Assembly (NCBI RefSeq): GCF_030272615.1
Contig: NC_081409.1
Span: 873,874,594-873,938,593 of the forward strand
Direction: 5' to 3'
Source of the DNA: Cryptomeria japonica
Lineage: Eukaryota > Streptophyta > Pinopsida > Cupressales > Cupressaceae
Length of the DNA stretch: 64,000 nucleotides
Position numbers and translations under genes: made by a program. Shown piece after piece: positions 12,159 through 24,012 of this stretch. The notes under the pieces are model-generated. The model was not told where the DNA came from, made no database searches, and worked only from the letters and a program-made list of their open reading frames with translations. Position 1 is the stretch's first letter. Each line of letters starts with the position of its first letter.

Positions 12159-13448
12159 TTAAGAAATAGAAGAAGAGATGAGAGTTGGGTCTATTCTAAG
12201 TGCCTTGAACCTGCTCTCCTCCACCCATGTAGCTTCAGATACTGGTTGATCTGCCCATTTCACTAAGTGCTCCATGTAGACCTGGTGTCTAGTTGAATTC
12301 TTCACCCTTGATTCCAAGATCTCCTCTACTTTAGGCTTCTTCACCTGTGGTAAGACATTAACATCAAGGTCCTGCAGAACCTTGGCTTGCTTCTTAGTCT
12401 GCCCTGCTATCTCACCATTGTACATGATCAGGTTAGCTACATTAAAGACTGGTGATATAGCTAAATCTAGAGGTAGGTCAACTTTGTAGGCATTCTTACC
12501 ATATTGTGACAGGATTCTACAAGGTCCTACCCTTCTCATCTGTATTTTGGTAGGCTTACCACCCTGCATCCTAGCTTTGCTCAAATGTACCATCACATAG
12601 TCACCCACCTTAAACTGAACTTCTCTCCTCTTCTCAGCCACTTTCGCTTTCAGTTTTTGAGTGGATTCAAGGATGGCCTACTTAACTTTCTCCTAAACTT
12701 CCTTGATGGTTTGAGTGAAGTCTTCTGCTTGCCCACTCTTCATTTCCAAAGTACCAAGGTCTCTCAACTCACATACTCCTCTTGGATGTCTTCCATAGAC
12801 AGCCTCAAAAGGACTTCTACTGGTGGTTCTATTCACACTGTCATTATATGCATACTCTTCTTGAGAAATGATTAGGTCCCATGTTTGGCCATATTCCTTA
12901 GTTAAACACCTCAACAAGTTACCTAACACCCTATTGATGACTTCAGTTTGACCATCTATTTGTGGATGGTAAGCTGAGATAAATGACAAGTTGGTTCCTA
13001 GTCTCCTCCATAATGTTTGCCAAAAATGACCCATGAACTTGATGTCCTTGTCTGAAACAATTCTTAAAGGGAGTCCATGAATCCTAACAATCTCTTTGAA
13101 GAAGAGATGTGCAACATAGCTTGCATCATGTGTAGTCTTACATGGGATAAAATGACTCATCTTGGAAAATCTATCTACTACCACATAGATGTTGTCCATA
13201 CCTGTTTTAGTCTTGGGAAGTCCTACTACAAAGTCCATGCTTATACATTCCCAAGGTCTGTTAGGGACCGGTAATGGTTGATATAAACCAGCATTGCTTG
13301 ATCCACCTTTGGCTCTTTGGCATACACCACACTGTTCTACATATCTTTTCACATACCTTGGCAACTTTGGCCAATAGTAGTACCTCTGTACTAAATCCAA
13401 GGTTTTGTTAACTCCAAAGTGTCCACTCAAACTACCATTATGTTTTTC
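12159..13448 (-). pseudogene. gypsy-2 integrase with chromodomain
   Basis: Integrase in two open stretches (12693-13430 and 12159-12641) separated by stops. It contains the zinc-binding region (HFGVNKTLDLVQRYYYWP, CGVCQRAKG), the core with ISMDFVVGLP, VSDKDIKFMGHFW and DGQTEVINR (all three acidic catalytic positions present), then FKVGDYVMVHLSKARMQ. It ends with a chromodomain, HLVKWADQPVSEATWVEES (about 12215-12275), which in chromoviruses steers insertion to particular chromatin. The chromodomain places this pair of elements in the chromovirus branch; the exact clade cannot be fixed by eye. Confidence 0.92.
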
Positions 13449-14880
13449 TTAGATGAGGTTCTCCCTCATGGATCCCCTAGGCACACACAACTGGTTACCC
13501 TTGAACAAGAGACCATTTTGGAGAGTGTAATCTGCATACTCACCATGGAAATGGTTCTCAAACTCTTTGCAAACCTTGTAATTTGTTGAGAAGTCTTCAT
13601 CTCCTTCATAGAGGTCTTTGAAACCTTCTATTCCTATGCTCTGCAACTGTAACTCTTGAACTGTCAACAACTTCCTGCTTAATGCATCTACCACCTTATT
13701 AAGCTGCCCCTTCTTATGCTTGATGGTGAAGGTGAAGGATTGGAGATATCCCATCCATTTCAGATGCCTGTTGCTTATCTTCTCTTGAGTGTTTATGTAA
13801 CTCAATGCCTGATTTTCTGTGAACACTACAAATTCTTTTGGAAGTAGGTAATGCCTCCATTTCTTTAGAGACTACACTAATGCATACAACTCTAGGTCAT
13901 AAGCTGAGTTTTTCTTCTTTGCTTCATTAAGCTTCTCACTGAAAAAATGCCACAGGTCTTCCCTCTTGACTCAATACACCACCTACTACAACTCCACTTG
14001 CATCACACTCCAAAGTGAATATCTTATCAAACGTAGGTAGGAGAAGGATAGGTTTTGTGGCTACTTCCTACTTCAACAATTGAAATGCTTTGTCTGCCTG
14101 CTCAATCCACTTAAACTTAGTTTTAAGACCTCCTTTGATGGTGTCAAGGACTGGTGCACATATACCACTGAAATTCCTCACAAATTCCCTATAGAATTGA
14201 GCTAATCCATGGAAACTTCTTACCTCAGTCCCTGTTTTAGGTGCAGGCCAATTCAAGATTGCCTCCACTTTGCTTGGATCCATCTTCAATGTTCCCTTAG
14301 ACACCACAAATCCTAAGTAAACCAGCTCTTGCTTCAAGAAGTCACACTTCTCAAGGTTCATGGATAATTTCTCCTCATGCAACCTTTCTAAAACTTACCT
14401 CAAATGCTCAAGGTGCTCTCTCTTGGTTCTACTATAGATGAGAATGTCATCTAGGTACACTACCACAAATTTGCCTGTGAAATCCTTCAATACCTCATTC
14501 ATCAACCTCATGAAGGTGCTTGGAGCATTAGTAAGACCAAATGGCATCACAAGCCATTCATACAATCCATCTATGGTTTTAAAAGCAGTCTTCCACTCAT
14601 CACCCTCCTTAATTCTTATCTGGTGATAACCACTTTTAAGGTCTAGCTTGGTAAAATACATAGCCCCCCTAAACAGTCCATCAAATCCTCTATCCTAGGA
14701 ATAGGAAACCTATACCTTATGGTAATCCTATTGATCTCTCTTGAGTCAGTGCAAAGTCTCCACTTACCTCCTTTTTTTGATGCTAGCACTACTGGGACTG
14801 CACATGGGCTGATGCTCTTCTTAATCAGTCCTTGTTCTAATAACTCCTGTACTTGCCTTGCTACCTCCTTATTCTGATCA
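13449..14880 (-). pseudogene. gypsy-2 reverse transcriptase and RNase H
   Basis: RT and RNase H in several open pieces. 14395-14661 carries [32 protein letters not shown] and the catalytic [12 protein letters not shown]. 14068-14382 carries LVYLGFVVSKGTLKMDPSKV. 13449-13826 carries the end of RNase H and the connection to integrase (SNRHLKWMGYLQSFTF, KVVDALSRKLLTV). Upstream, RT motifs [16 protein letters not shown] lie near 14650-14710. At least four stops or frameshifts separate the pieces. Similarity to the gypsy-1 RT is high throughout. Confidence 0.9.
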
Positions 14881-15533
14881 GGTGTGAGCTTATATGAAGC
14901 CTTGTTAGGTAAGGATGCACTAGGAACAAAGTCTATTTGATGACTTATGGACCTTCTTGGTGGGAGTGTTACAGGTGCTCCATCACTCACTATATCCTTA
15001 TACTCTTGCAACATTTTCTTCACCTCCTTGGGTACTTCTGCCTGCAACTTGTCTGCTTTCTCCCTTGGCTTCACAAAGATGGCACACTTCACTATCTCCT
15101 CCTCATGTAGCATATTTAAGAACTCTTTACCAGTAGCCATTAAGACACTAGGTGTTTTTGAAGTGCCCTCTTCATCCTCTGTCAAAGACTGAATCTTGAA
15201 GGTCTTGTTGTCCTTCTTAAAGGATATGGAGTTCTCCTCTCCATCATAAATCACCTTCCTATCAAATTGCCAGGGTCTTCCTAGCAACAAGTGACATGCA
15301 TCCATAGGCAACACATCACAAAGGATCTTGTCCTTCTATCCTCCAATAGAAAACTCTACCCAAGTATGCTCATTGACTAGCACACTCTGTCCTTTGTTCA
15401 ACCAAGTCACTTTGTAAGGATTGGTGTGGGGTATTCTTGTGAGTTTCAACTTCCTGTCTACCTCTTCTGAGATGATGTTGTCAGTTGAGCCTATATCCAC
15501 TATCACCTTGCACACTTTACAAGAACTTTGCAT
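14881..15533 (-). pseudogene. gypsy-2 aspartic protease and protease-RT linker
   Basis: The protease active-site region at the start of 15336-15533 reads VIVDIGSTDNIIS. The gypsy-1 copy has DSGST, so the Ser/Thr of the Asp-Ser/Thr-Gly signature is Ile here. Then follow LNKGQSVLVNEHTW and, after a stop near 15335, LPMDACHLLLGRPWQFDRK and the linker to RT (VKKMLQEYKDIVSDG). Acts in maturation of the gag-pol polyprotein; this copy is unlikely to be active. Confidence 0.85.
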
Positions 15534-16800
15534 CTCACCTTAAACAATGCTCTCCTGTGTTTGGGTTCCTCCTTAACTAGATGTCTGATCAAAATCCTAT
15601 TGAACATCAGATTCTCACCAACTTCTGATTCAATCTGGTCCACATTCGGTGTCTTTCTACTTGAAGAGTCTTCTTGTGCATAAACAACCCTCTTTCCACT
15701 ATTTGATGAGGTAGGCTTGTCAAGGCATCTATATGTCAAGTGTCCTAATTATCCACAATTGTAACACTTCATAGTTGCAAAATAGGAGTTACCTCTATCG
15801 GTACCTCTACCCCTATTTGGACCACCTTGTGCACCTCTTCCTCTGGAATGTCCTCCTTTGAGATTGGTTTCACTACCATGCTCAGTCAACTTGGCTTCTC
15901 CTTGGTTTCTTTGCTCATTTGCTTTGCTTTGGTAACCACCTCGGTGATTCACTTGTTCTCTACCTCTTCCTCTACCCCTGTTATTGGAGTCTCCTTTCCT
16001 TTTATTCCTCTCTTCTACCTTGACAGCAAGCTGATGACATTTCTGAACAGTAGTAGGCGTCCATAAGCTTATCTCCTCTTGAATGTTCCACTTTAGGCCG
16101 CTTAGATACCTAGCCACCTTAATAGATTCATCTTCTTGAACCTTTGATCTAAGACAAAGTTTTTGGAACTCTTCAGTGTAGGAAGTTACATCAAGATCTT
16201 TTTACTTCAATCCTTGTCTCTTCTTATGAAGTTGGACTTCATAATCCTCTGGTAAGTAGTTCTCCTTAATCTTACTCACCATAGCTTTCCAATTTGCTAT
16301 AGGTAGCTTCCCCATGCTAACCCTTTCTTCTTGCAGGTACTTCCACCATGTCAAAGCTACTCCCCTTAATCTTGATTTGACAACTTTAACCTTCTAAGCC
16401 TCTATCACTCCTTCACACTCAAAGTGGTTTTCCATGCCCTCAATCCATTCCATAATAGTGTCTATGTCCATTCTTCCACTGAAATGTGGCAATCCTTCAA
16501 AGGCTTTGGTGTTCAAGGCCTTAATAGCCTTCACAAAAGGTTCTTCATTGAACAAGGGATCTAGTTCAGGAATTATGTCATCTATGTCTATAGTTCTCTT
16601 GCCTTTACCCTTGGCATCTTCATTCCAAGGTTCATGTGTTCTCTGATCCACCACTTCTTGCAGTTTATCCCTTATCTCACTCATTGCTGCTTCAAGGAGT
16701 CTATTTTTCTCCTTCTGTTCTTCTACCTCTCTAGCCAGCTCTGCATTAGTAACCATTCTACTCTCCCCTACTGATTCACCAGTATATAGAGACATACACA
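15534..16800 (-). pseudogene. gypsy-2 gag
   Basis: Structural gag gene. Translation starts near 16795 (MSLYTGESVGESRMVTNAEL), followed by a coiled stretch (EEQKEKNRLLEAAMSEI), the retrotransposon gag domain (GLPHFSGRMDIDTIMEWIEGMENHFECEGV, split by stops) and MARYLSGLKWNIQEEISLW at about 16117. A basic Arg/Gly region (RGRGREQVNHRGG) precedes the CCHC knuckle at about 15735-15776, where an in-frame stop lies between the second Cys and the His (CYNCG-stop-LGH). The start is about 20 nt from the primer-binding site. Stops near 16394 and 15749 and frame changes make it a pseudogene. Confidence 0.88.
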
Positions 16801-16820
16801 GTCCAACAAGTCTTTTACTT

Positions 16821-16832
16821 GCTCTGATACCA
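16821..16832 (-). other. gypsy-2 primer-binding site (tRNA-iMet)
   Basis: The plus strand reads GCTCTGATACCA; on the element strand this is TGGTATCAGAGC, complementary to the 3' end of plant initiator-Met tRNA. It lies three bases from the 5' LTR end (16836) and fixes the element's minus orientation. Confidence 0.92.
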
Positions 16833-16835
16833 ATC

Positions 16836-18424
16836 TGATGGGATGGGGTTTGGGATAGACTAGCCTAGTCTATGCTCTTGGATCCTTTCCTTGGATCACC
16901 TGGTGTTCTTTACACACCCTAGGGTCTCTAAGACTTCCCTTTGCTTGAGGAATCCCCTAACCATGCCCAATCCACCCACCAATGAGTTGCTATGCTACTG
17001 CTAAGGTCTCACCTACTCATGAGACTCAAAACCCCTTACTATGGCTAATAAGGGCTAAGGCTTGTTCCACACTTTTCAAGGTCTTAGAAAGGTTAAATCA
17101 AGTCTCAAACCATGTTTTACATCCCTCCACATGCCCCCAAGAAGTTGCTACCTTCATCCTTTCTACCAATTTCACTGTTTTGTGTTTTTGCTTACAAAAT
17201 AGGGCTACAAGGATTAGGACCAATTAGGCCTCCTAACCGGTCTTCTAGGGCTCCCTCTCACAAACAATGCACAAACAACCCTAACTCCCAAAATGGACTA
17301 CCATTCAATTGGAAAGAGTTCAAATATTTTCTAGGTTTTGGGCCTCAAAGTGGCCGTACAGTGCCTAGGGCGAATTTTTGGGGTTTTTAAGGGTTTTGTG
17401 AGGGTTTTGTGGCCTACCTAGGTCACAGTGAAGGTTTTGTGTGTTAGCCACCTTTTTTGGATTGGTGGAGGCTCCTCCTTCGCACCAATGATGCTTCTAA
17501 CATCCTCTACACCTCCTCCAAAGGATGTACTCTCCTCTATCCAACCTTGCTCTCCAAGACCTCTGCAATTCAACCTCTCCTAACTAGGCACTGTCCAATC
17601 TCGCCTAGGAGTAGGTCTTTTCTTGGCCTTCCTGCATTTTTAAGGGCCCTTCTTGTTTCTCAGTATGGTACAAGTTTTTCACTCTCATTCCCCATGGTTT
17701 CATGGTGGTTCCACAACAGGGAATGGAGTTATGTAGCCATTTACACAATCCTATCTAAAACTGGACAGTAAGAAGATAGTTTACAAACTATTCACAAACA
17801 CACTCAATCTGCAAGTAAGAACCTAAACTAATTTCTTGAAATGAAAGTATTTACACCATGAAAAACATTCCACATCGTTCTAGACATTTCTCAATCCATT
17901 AACTTGCTTGTTTCCTTCATTCAAACTGACTGGTAACAGTTTTACAGTCTCAATCTGATATTTTTGCTAGGGTTGTACAATGTTTGACATCCAACCCTTT
18001 CATTTAGGGTTTACAAGTACTTATACTACCTTTGCCTCAGTCTATGTGCCCAAACTAGGGTTTTCCATGCTAACCTAAAGAACTTGACATCATGGTGGAA
18101 AAGTTGTCATGCAACTTTTAAAAGTTGTCATGCAACTTTTGAGCAACTTTTCCAATGTTTCTTTTTATGACTCCTAGACCCACAATGGGCCAACCTAAGG
18201 ACACCACCATGTTATAAAGGACCCCTAAACACTTCAAGGACACACATACCCTCCATTTTCAAGAAAATCACAATCTTGACTCATGACCCCTAAGATCTCC
18301 ACTAGGACCCTAACTAGGACCTATGAGCACATGGCTCATTATTTTATGTACAATGGCTTCTAAAGAAGCATAACGCCAAAAAAAAAAAGAAAGAGAAAGA
18401 GTTTGGAAGGGTGCTCCTGCACCA
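16836..18424 (-). repeat. gypsy-2 5' LTR
   Basis: 1,589-bp LTR matching 10549-12138. It ends GTGCTCCTGCACCA at 18424, followed by the right TSD TTCTT (18425-18429). A local difference at about 18100-18125 (a GTTGTCATGCAACTTT repeat) distinguishes the two copies. Confidence 0.93.
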
Positions 18425-19135
18425 TTCTTGTATGTTCCACCGTAGACCATTTAGGTACCTAGCAACTTTGAGACTCTCTTCTTCCACTGCATGAGATCTA
18501 AGGCTAAGTTTATGGAACTCCTCCATATAACTACTGACATCAAGGTTTTTTTGTCTTAATTTTTATTTCTTCATATGAATTTGCACTTCATAGTCATCAG
18601 GAAGATAGACTTCTTTGATTTTGGCTAACATCCCTTTCCAAGAAGAGATGGGTGCTTTGCCCATTTTCTTTCTCTCATCTTGAACAAATTTCCACCATGT
18701 GAGAGAAGCTCCTCTCATTCTTGACTTGGCCACTTTTACTCTTTGGACTTTAGTTATGCCTTCACATTCAAAATGGTTCTCCATGCCTTCTATCCATTCT
18801 AGGACCACTTCTGCCTCCATCTTACTAGTGAACAATGACAATCCTTCTAGTGATTTACCACTTAAGGCCTTCAATGCCTTTAGGAAAGGTTCTTGTTCTA
18901 AGATAGGATCAAGTTCAGGCACCTTTTCTATCTCTGACACTTCTTTACCCTTTCCTCCTACTCCTTCAACCTTTACCAACACTTCATCTTCCTTGGTTTC
19001 AATCTCACCAAGCTTACTTTCCAATTCAATCAAATTCTCCTTTAGGAGTCTATTTTCTTCCTCCTGATCATCCACTTTCTTTTCCAACTCTGCATTGGTC
19101 ACCATGTTGTTGTCTCCTATAGAATCCACTGAGGA
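18425..19135 (-). pseudogene. gypsy-1 gag, N-terminal part
   Basis: N-terminal gag of gypsy-1, separated from its C-terminus (10548 and below) by gypsy-2. The 188-residue frame 18563-19129 starts MDSIGDNNMVTNAEL, has a predicted coiled stretch (KKVDDQEEENRLLKENLIEL), then LVLEWIEGMENHFECEG-like and TWWKFVQDERKKMGKAPISSW, the retrotransposon gag domain. The part 18430-18530 (FHKLSLRSHAVEEES, VARYLNGLRWNIQE) aligns with gypsy-2 MARYLSGLKWNIQE and runs up to the TTCTT junction. A frame break lies near 18530-18560. Confidence 0.88.
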
Positions 19136-19164
19136 AATCTACTCACCTAGTGCAAATCTTATAG

Positions 19165-19176
19165 GCTCTGATACCA
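19165..19176 (-). other. gypsy-1 primer-binding site (tRNA-iMet)
   Basis: GCTCTGATACCA on the plus strand, i.e. TGGTATCAGAGC on the element strand, three bases from the LTR starting at 19180. Same primer class as gypsy-2. Confidence 0.92.
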
Positions 19177-19179
19177 ATT

Positions 19180-19838
19180 TGATGGGGTTCACCATTTTAC
19201 ACAGAAGTGTTATTTACAAGCCAAAACTGGTTGTTTGCAAACAAAGCAATGAAAACACTAACACAACCTAACTACAAATATTGAAATGAAAGTAATAACT
19301 CTGAAACACACCAAATAAACTCAATCTATTACTGGATCAATGGATTCAATCCATTTGTATTTGCAATATGAGCAAAATAAGCCAAAATAGTGTCAAACAG
19401 TCCAAAAATGAGTAGTTTCAGATTGTTGATCTTACAAAAACAAAACACCAACCTTGGTAACTATGCAAGAGAAGGTTTTTATAGTCTTCCCCACATGTGG
19501 AGGCATTCTATGGTGTTGGGCTATCCCTAACTCCATCGCTAAGCAATTTAGGACAAAAATTGTCATGACAACTTTCAAAAGTTGTCATGACAACTTTTTG
19601 CAATTTTGCACTTTTTGCTTTTCTAATCTATGAAACCTATTCTAAGTCATTTCTCATGACTTTTCAAACATTCCTAAGACTATTTTTACCCTCCCCAATG
19701 CTTATACCAAGTTTTATGACTTTTGACCATCAAGAAGGTCAATTTCCTACTCAAACCACTACTTATGCACAAAATGCAAACCTAAGAAGAACTAAGTCAA
19801 CCTAGGCCTACATTTTACTCATCACACTCACTCTTGGA
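19180..19838 (-). repeat. gypsy-1 5' LTR, main piece (internally deleted)
   Basis: Begins TGATGGGGTTCACC, like 1354-1367, then continues with sequence matching 2234 onward, so 866 bp present in the left LTR are missing, with ACC at both edges of the deletion. The LTR is cut at 19838 by the hAT block; the last eight bases CTCTTGGA (19831-19838) are the left TSD. The remaining end is at 29314-29421. Confidence 0.88.
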
Positions 19839-19854
19839 TAGAGAGTTTTTTAGT

Positions 19855-20313
19855 GGTGAATCTTTGCCAATTGGTGAATTCCACGTGAATAGTCAGGGGC
19901 AAAATCGTGGTCAAATCGCCCAAGAATTTCGGGGTTAATGGTGCACTGTAGAATCTGGCTTCACCATTGACCACAGACCGTTGACGTGCATACCCGTAAT
20001 ATTCACCTAGAATCACTAGGATGTGGGTATTAGATCACCTTCATTATTTGCCAGCAATAGTAAAATGACCATGTACCCAGGACCTAATTCACCAATGGTA
20101 AATTACATGTTCATTACATGCGTCGGCCAAATTCGCCAATATCAAATAAAACATTATAAGCATTTGAGGACCCATTTCGCCCCGCTTAATTAAATTTTCA
20201 TTGTATGCCCACGCAATTCACCAAAAATGCAATTAAATTAAATGTTTATTGGCAATTGTGATGCCTGGGCCCCGCACAATTCGCCAAAAATGCAATCATG
20301 GATTGCTATAAGT
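19855..20313 (+). promoter_or_regulatory. hAT left subterminal repeats and probable TATA box
   Basis: Many copies, in both orientations, of a short motif close to TTGGTGAATT / AATTCGCCAA (for example 19871-19880, 20086-20095, 20131-20140). The longest are two near-identical 20-bp copies at 20214-20233 and 20277-20296. hAT transposases commonly bind such subterminal repeats (family knowledge). CTATAAGTA near 20305-20313 is a plausible TATA box for the transposase gene. A GTGAGT...GTAG pair at 20524-20578 could be a leader intron but would be unusually short (55 nt). Confidence 0.5.
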
Positions 20314-20597
20314 ACACTATTTCTTACACTCTTTCTTATAATTTGTTTGTGTCTAATTAGTAAATTGGGAGCTCTCAGAGTCTCGAGTCTCGATTTGTAT
20401 TCTACAAATTGAGTTGGAAAGTTGAAGTTCATCATAGGGCAGAGGGCTAGAGTTACAATCCTGCAATACAGGCCCAGGCATTCATTCCTGATTCCCAATT
20501 CAAAGAATTGAGAAGGCATAAAGGTGAGTAATCATTTCTTCATACTTGATAGTATTAGTTTTAACTTTTAATTCGTAGAGAGAGGTCAAGACTCAAG

Positions 20598-23392
20598 ATG
20601 TCACAATCAGACATGGGTGAGACTCCTTAGGATGGTGAAGGGATTGGGATGTCAAACAAGGGTAAGACTCCTCAGGGCAGTGAAACTGAAGGGATTGGAA
20701 GGCCATCAAAATGCCCAAAACTTAAACTTAAAGATAGTACCATAAAGTCTTTTTTTGGAATTGGAAAAGTTTCTAGTCCATCAACCTCTATAGTTGCAGA
20801 ACCCATTCACAATAGCTCACCACCACCAGTACCACAAGGTGGGATTGTCATTGAGTTAAATACATCAAATGAGGATGACAATACTGACATGGTAGAAGAT
20901 GTTATAAGGGATACACACAATGAGATACCATTGGCGAATGCAAATGCTAGTACTGAAGATGATGTTGGTAGGAAAAAAAGAAAAAGGAAAGTAAAACTGG
21001 GGCGAGAGTGGGAGATGACAAGGAGTTTTAAGATTGATTGGGTAGCAAAGTACCCATTCATTGAACTGGTCCCAAACAATGATGAACAACCAATAGAATG
21101 CAGGTGTAAGATTTGTAGCTGGAAAACTAAAAGAGATAAGAAGATGCAGCTAAAGCTTGACACCATAGAAAAGCATATTGGTAAGGTTTATGAAAAATAG
21201 ATCATAGGTGGAAAGGAAACACGAGTAGTAAGATGGAAATCAAAGGAAGAATGTCTTCATGTTAAGTATGTTGTGGAATATGAAGAGCATAACTGCAAAA
21301 TGACACTGATTTGTAACAGAGGATTTGGAAATACAATCAAGGCTAGGCTTGAACCTGTAGCGAAAGATGCAAACCTAGCAAAGACTATTTAGATGAGTGT
21401 TGTTTTTCATATTATGTCGAGAGGGTACCCTATGAAAGATTTCCCAAAATTTAGTAATTTATTATCTTTTTTAAATGTTCCTCACTATCCTATGTCACAT
21501 TGGTCAATAAATGTTGGATGGGAAATGGCAAACTGTCTCACTGAGGTGGAAAAGAAAAATTTACAAGAGAGTGTAAAAGAGTCAAATTTCATTTCATTAT
21601 CCATAGATGAAATTACTATGGTAGATAACACTGCTTGGGTTTTTATGCATGTGTATACCGTAAAAGAACACATCCATCGAGCTCATCTACTCTGTGTTTG
21701 TAAAATGAGGGGTAATTCAACAGCAGAAAATTTATATTTGGAAGTTAAGAAAGCTTTGAATGAAATTGCTGGTATGGATGACTTGACAATTGCCAAGAAG
21801 TTGGTGTGTGTTTGAGCTGATGGAGCTGTAGTAATGCAAGGTCAAAGGATCAGCCTTTGCGCAAGATTACAAACTAGTATTGCACCATACATGGTTGGCA
21901 TTCACTACATGGCCCATCAAATGAATTTAGCATATAGAATTGTAAGCAATTTCCCTACAGTGTCAAAATTTGAAGATTTGGTCCATGAGCTCCACTCATA
22001 CTTCTACCGAAGTCCTAAACATTTTGCAGAATTTCAGCTTTTTGTTGAGGGAGTAACAGGAGGAAACAAGCTTCTCAGGGATGTTGAGACCAGATGGATC
22101 TCCTTGCATGGACCAGCGGAACGAGTTCTAACAGAATATCAATCCTTGATCGAACTAATGTATGAGCAATGCCTCACAATAGACAAAGCTCCTGATCTCC
22201 TACATAAGTGAAGTGATATAGAGACTCTGTTAACTTTAGCTAGTCTTCTCCCCATGCTAGATTCAATGAAAAAACTTGTTAAGAAAGTGCAAGATAGAAC
22301 TATGTATATCAATGAGTATAGCACTCTACGTAAAATGACATGCTTGAGCCTAGATGGTCTATATTCAGATCTAACAGGGCGAAGCCCAAATTTTTTTAGG
22401 TGGCAGATAATTACAGATTTGAATCATACTAAATTTTTTTACATTTCAATACAAAAAATGAGTTATGTGTCTTTGTAAAAGGATTTTAGATACCAATGCA
22501 CCAATCTAAGACGAGCAAGTGAGGCAGAGCACTACCAGTTAAAAAGGAAGATTTTGACAGGATTGTTTAATCTATTAGTGATAATTTGAAGTCTATTGCA
22601 TATGAACTTTCAACTGAGATTCAAGAAAGATTCCCTCGAGAAGAAATACTTGAAGTCATGCGTTGTGTGTATCCTCAATTTTGGCATTAAATTGGAGATA
22701 ATCCAAATGATGCAAAGATGTATCATAAAAAACTAGAGGAATTGATATTGACATTTTCAAAAGATGCATATTGCAATGGACAACCAATAGAAGGAATTTT
22801 AAATTCAGATCATCTTAGAAAACAATGTAAATAGTTTGCATTGGTTATGAAATAGCAGTTGGTTAACTTGGAGAATCCATTTGAACCTGGATCAATCACA
22901 AGGCTTTGGAAAAGGATAGATCAAAGTGAAGCATTGCGTATTGCAATACCAAAATATTTGAAATTTGCTGATTTATGTCAAACAATGATATTGGGGTCGG
23001 TGGAAGATGAGAGAGTTTTCAGTGCATTAGGGCTTTTGAAATCAAAGATCAGAAACAAATTAGACAAGAATTTGGAAACTTGCTTGAGGTTGTTTGTAAC
23101 CCAGTATAATGTTAGAGATTTTCCATATGATAGGGCACTAGCAATCTGGAATTCCATGTGTGATAGACGAGGGGTGTGCAACACTTTAAAAGCTAGTGGT
23201 GCTACTACTAGTGCTAGTGCTGAGACAAATGAATATGATGGATAGCAGACTCAGAGTCAGCATGAAGATGAAGACATTTTTGAATACCCGACTCAGAATG
23301 AAGATGAACATGTTAGTACTAGTCAATTTCTAGATCTTGAGTCCATTTGGGATATAGAAGCCTCAGACAGACGCACTGAATCACTGAAGTGA
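20598..23392 (+). pseudogene. hAT-family transposase (ZMYM6/ZNF862-like type)
   Basis: Decayed cut-and-paste transposase. The start at 20598 is preferred over 20649 because it is in frame and the intervening codons form a near-repeat of the next segment (MGETP-stop-DGEGIG, then GKTPQGSETEGIG). An N-terminal basic region (KKRKRKVK) and a BED/TTF-like zinc finger (CRCKICSWKT...H, about 21100-21175) would bind DNA. The catalytic region shows ISLSIDEITMVDNTAW (first Asp), ADGAVVMQG (second Asp), GIHYMAHQMNLA and DVETRWISLHGPAERVL. The C-terminal dimerisation domain is clear at 22859-23245 (LGSVEDERVFSALGLLKSKI, LRLFVTQYNV). Stops at 20628, 21198, 21390, 21813 and 22209 and one frame change between 22480 and 22860 disable it. 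Most stops fit C-to-T changes (for example CGA to TGA at 21813). Confidence 0.85.
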
Positions 23393-24012
23393 ATTAGCAG
23401 TCAGTTTATAGGTATTTATAATTATACTACAATTCTTGAGTCATATTATAATTTCAATTTGCAAAATTGCAATACTATAGTTGTCATTGATGATTTTTGA
23501 TATTGTATTCCTTGAATTTGTCAATCAGAAGTAGAACGGATACTTATTTCATATTTTTAATTGTGAATTTGAATTATTACTAAACAATTGAATTATTAGT
23601 AAATTGGTATTTGGTTCCACATTATGTAACATGTTGAACATGAAATGCAACAAATTTGTGTCACAAGATCCATAAAATTATTCATATTGCATAACTGTTA
23701 CTGCTAGAACCTTTGTTACCTTTCTACAGTTCTACATTAAATGCTTAAAATGATGTTCATGGCGATTATGGTTTTGTGTTTGTTTTTTGTCTTAGTTGGC
23801 TAGTAAACCGAAGTTGTCATGCATTGAAAATCTAAGTTATCCTCTATTTATTTGTCCATGTCAATGTCAAGTGTGGTCAAATGGTTGGTCAGACATGTTT
23901 AATGGTTATCGCTAGCTCGTAGGTCCTTTATCATCAAGTCAGTTTAAGTCACGAGCTTGCGACTACTGGGAGATTTTAGTTGTTGCTAGCTTGCAAGATG
24001 TTTTCCACTTGA
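23393..24012. other. hAT block, noncoding stretch after transposase
   Basis: AT-rich sequence following the transposase stop, with no ORF, LTR end or inverted repeat that I can recognise. It is probably the 3' untranslated region of the transposase gene, passing into the duplicated region. Confidence 0.4.

Larger units (their letters stand above)
10549..18424 (-). mobile_element. gypsy-2: complete chromodomain Ty3/gypsy retrotransposon nested in gypsy-1 gag
   Basis: A full-length 7,876-bp element with paired LTRs (10549-12138 and 16836-18424), an initiator-Met primer site, a polypurine tract and a perfect TTCTT TSD (10544-10548 and 18425-18429). It sits inside the gag gene of gypsy-1, a related element of the same orientation. 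The LTRs differ at roughly 55 of 1,590 positions by hand comparison, about 3.5%. Pol order is gag, protease, RT, RNase H, integrase, chromodomain. All genes are broken by stops or frameshifts. Confidence 0.93.
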
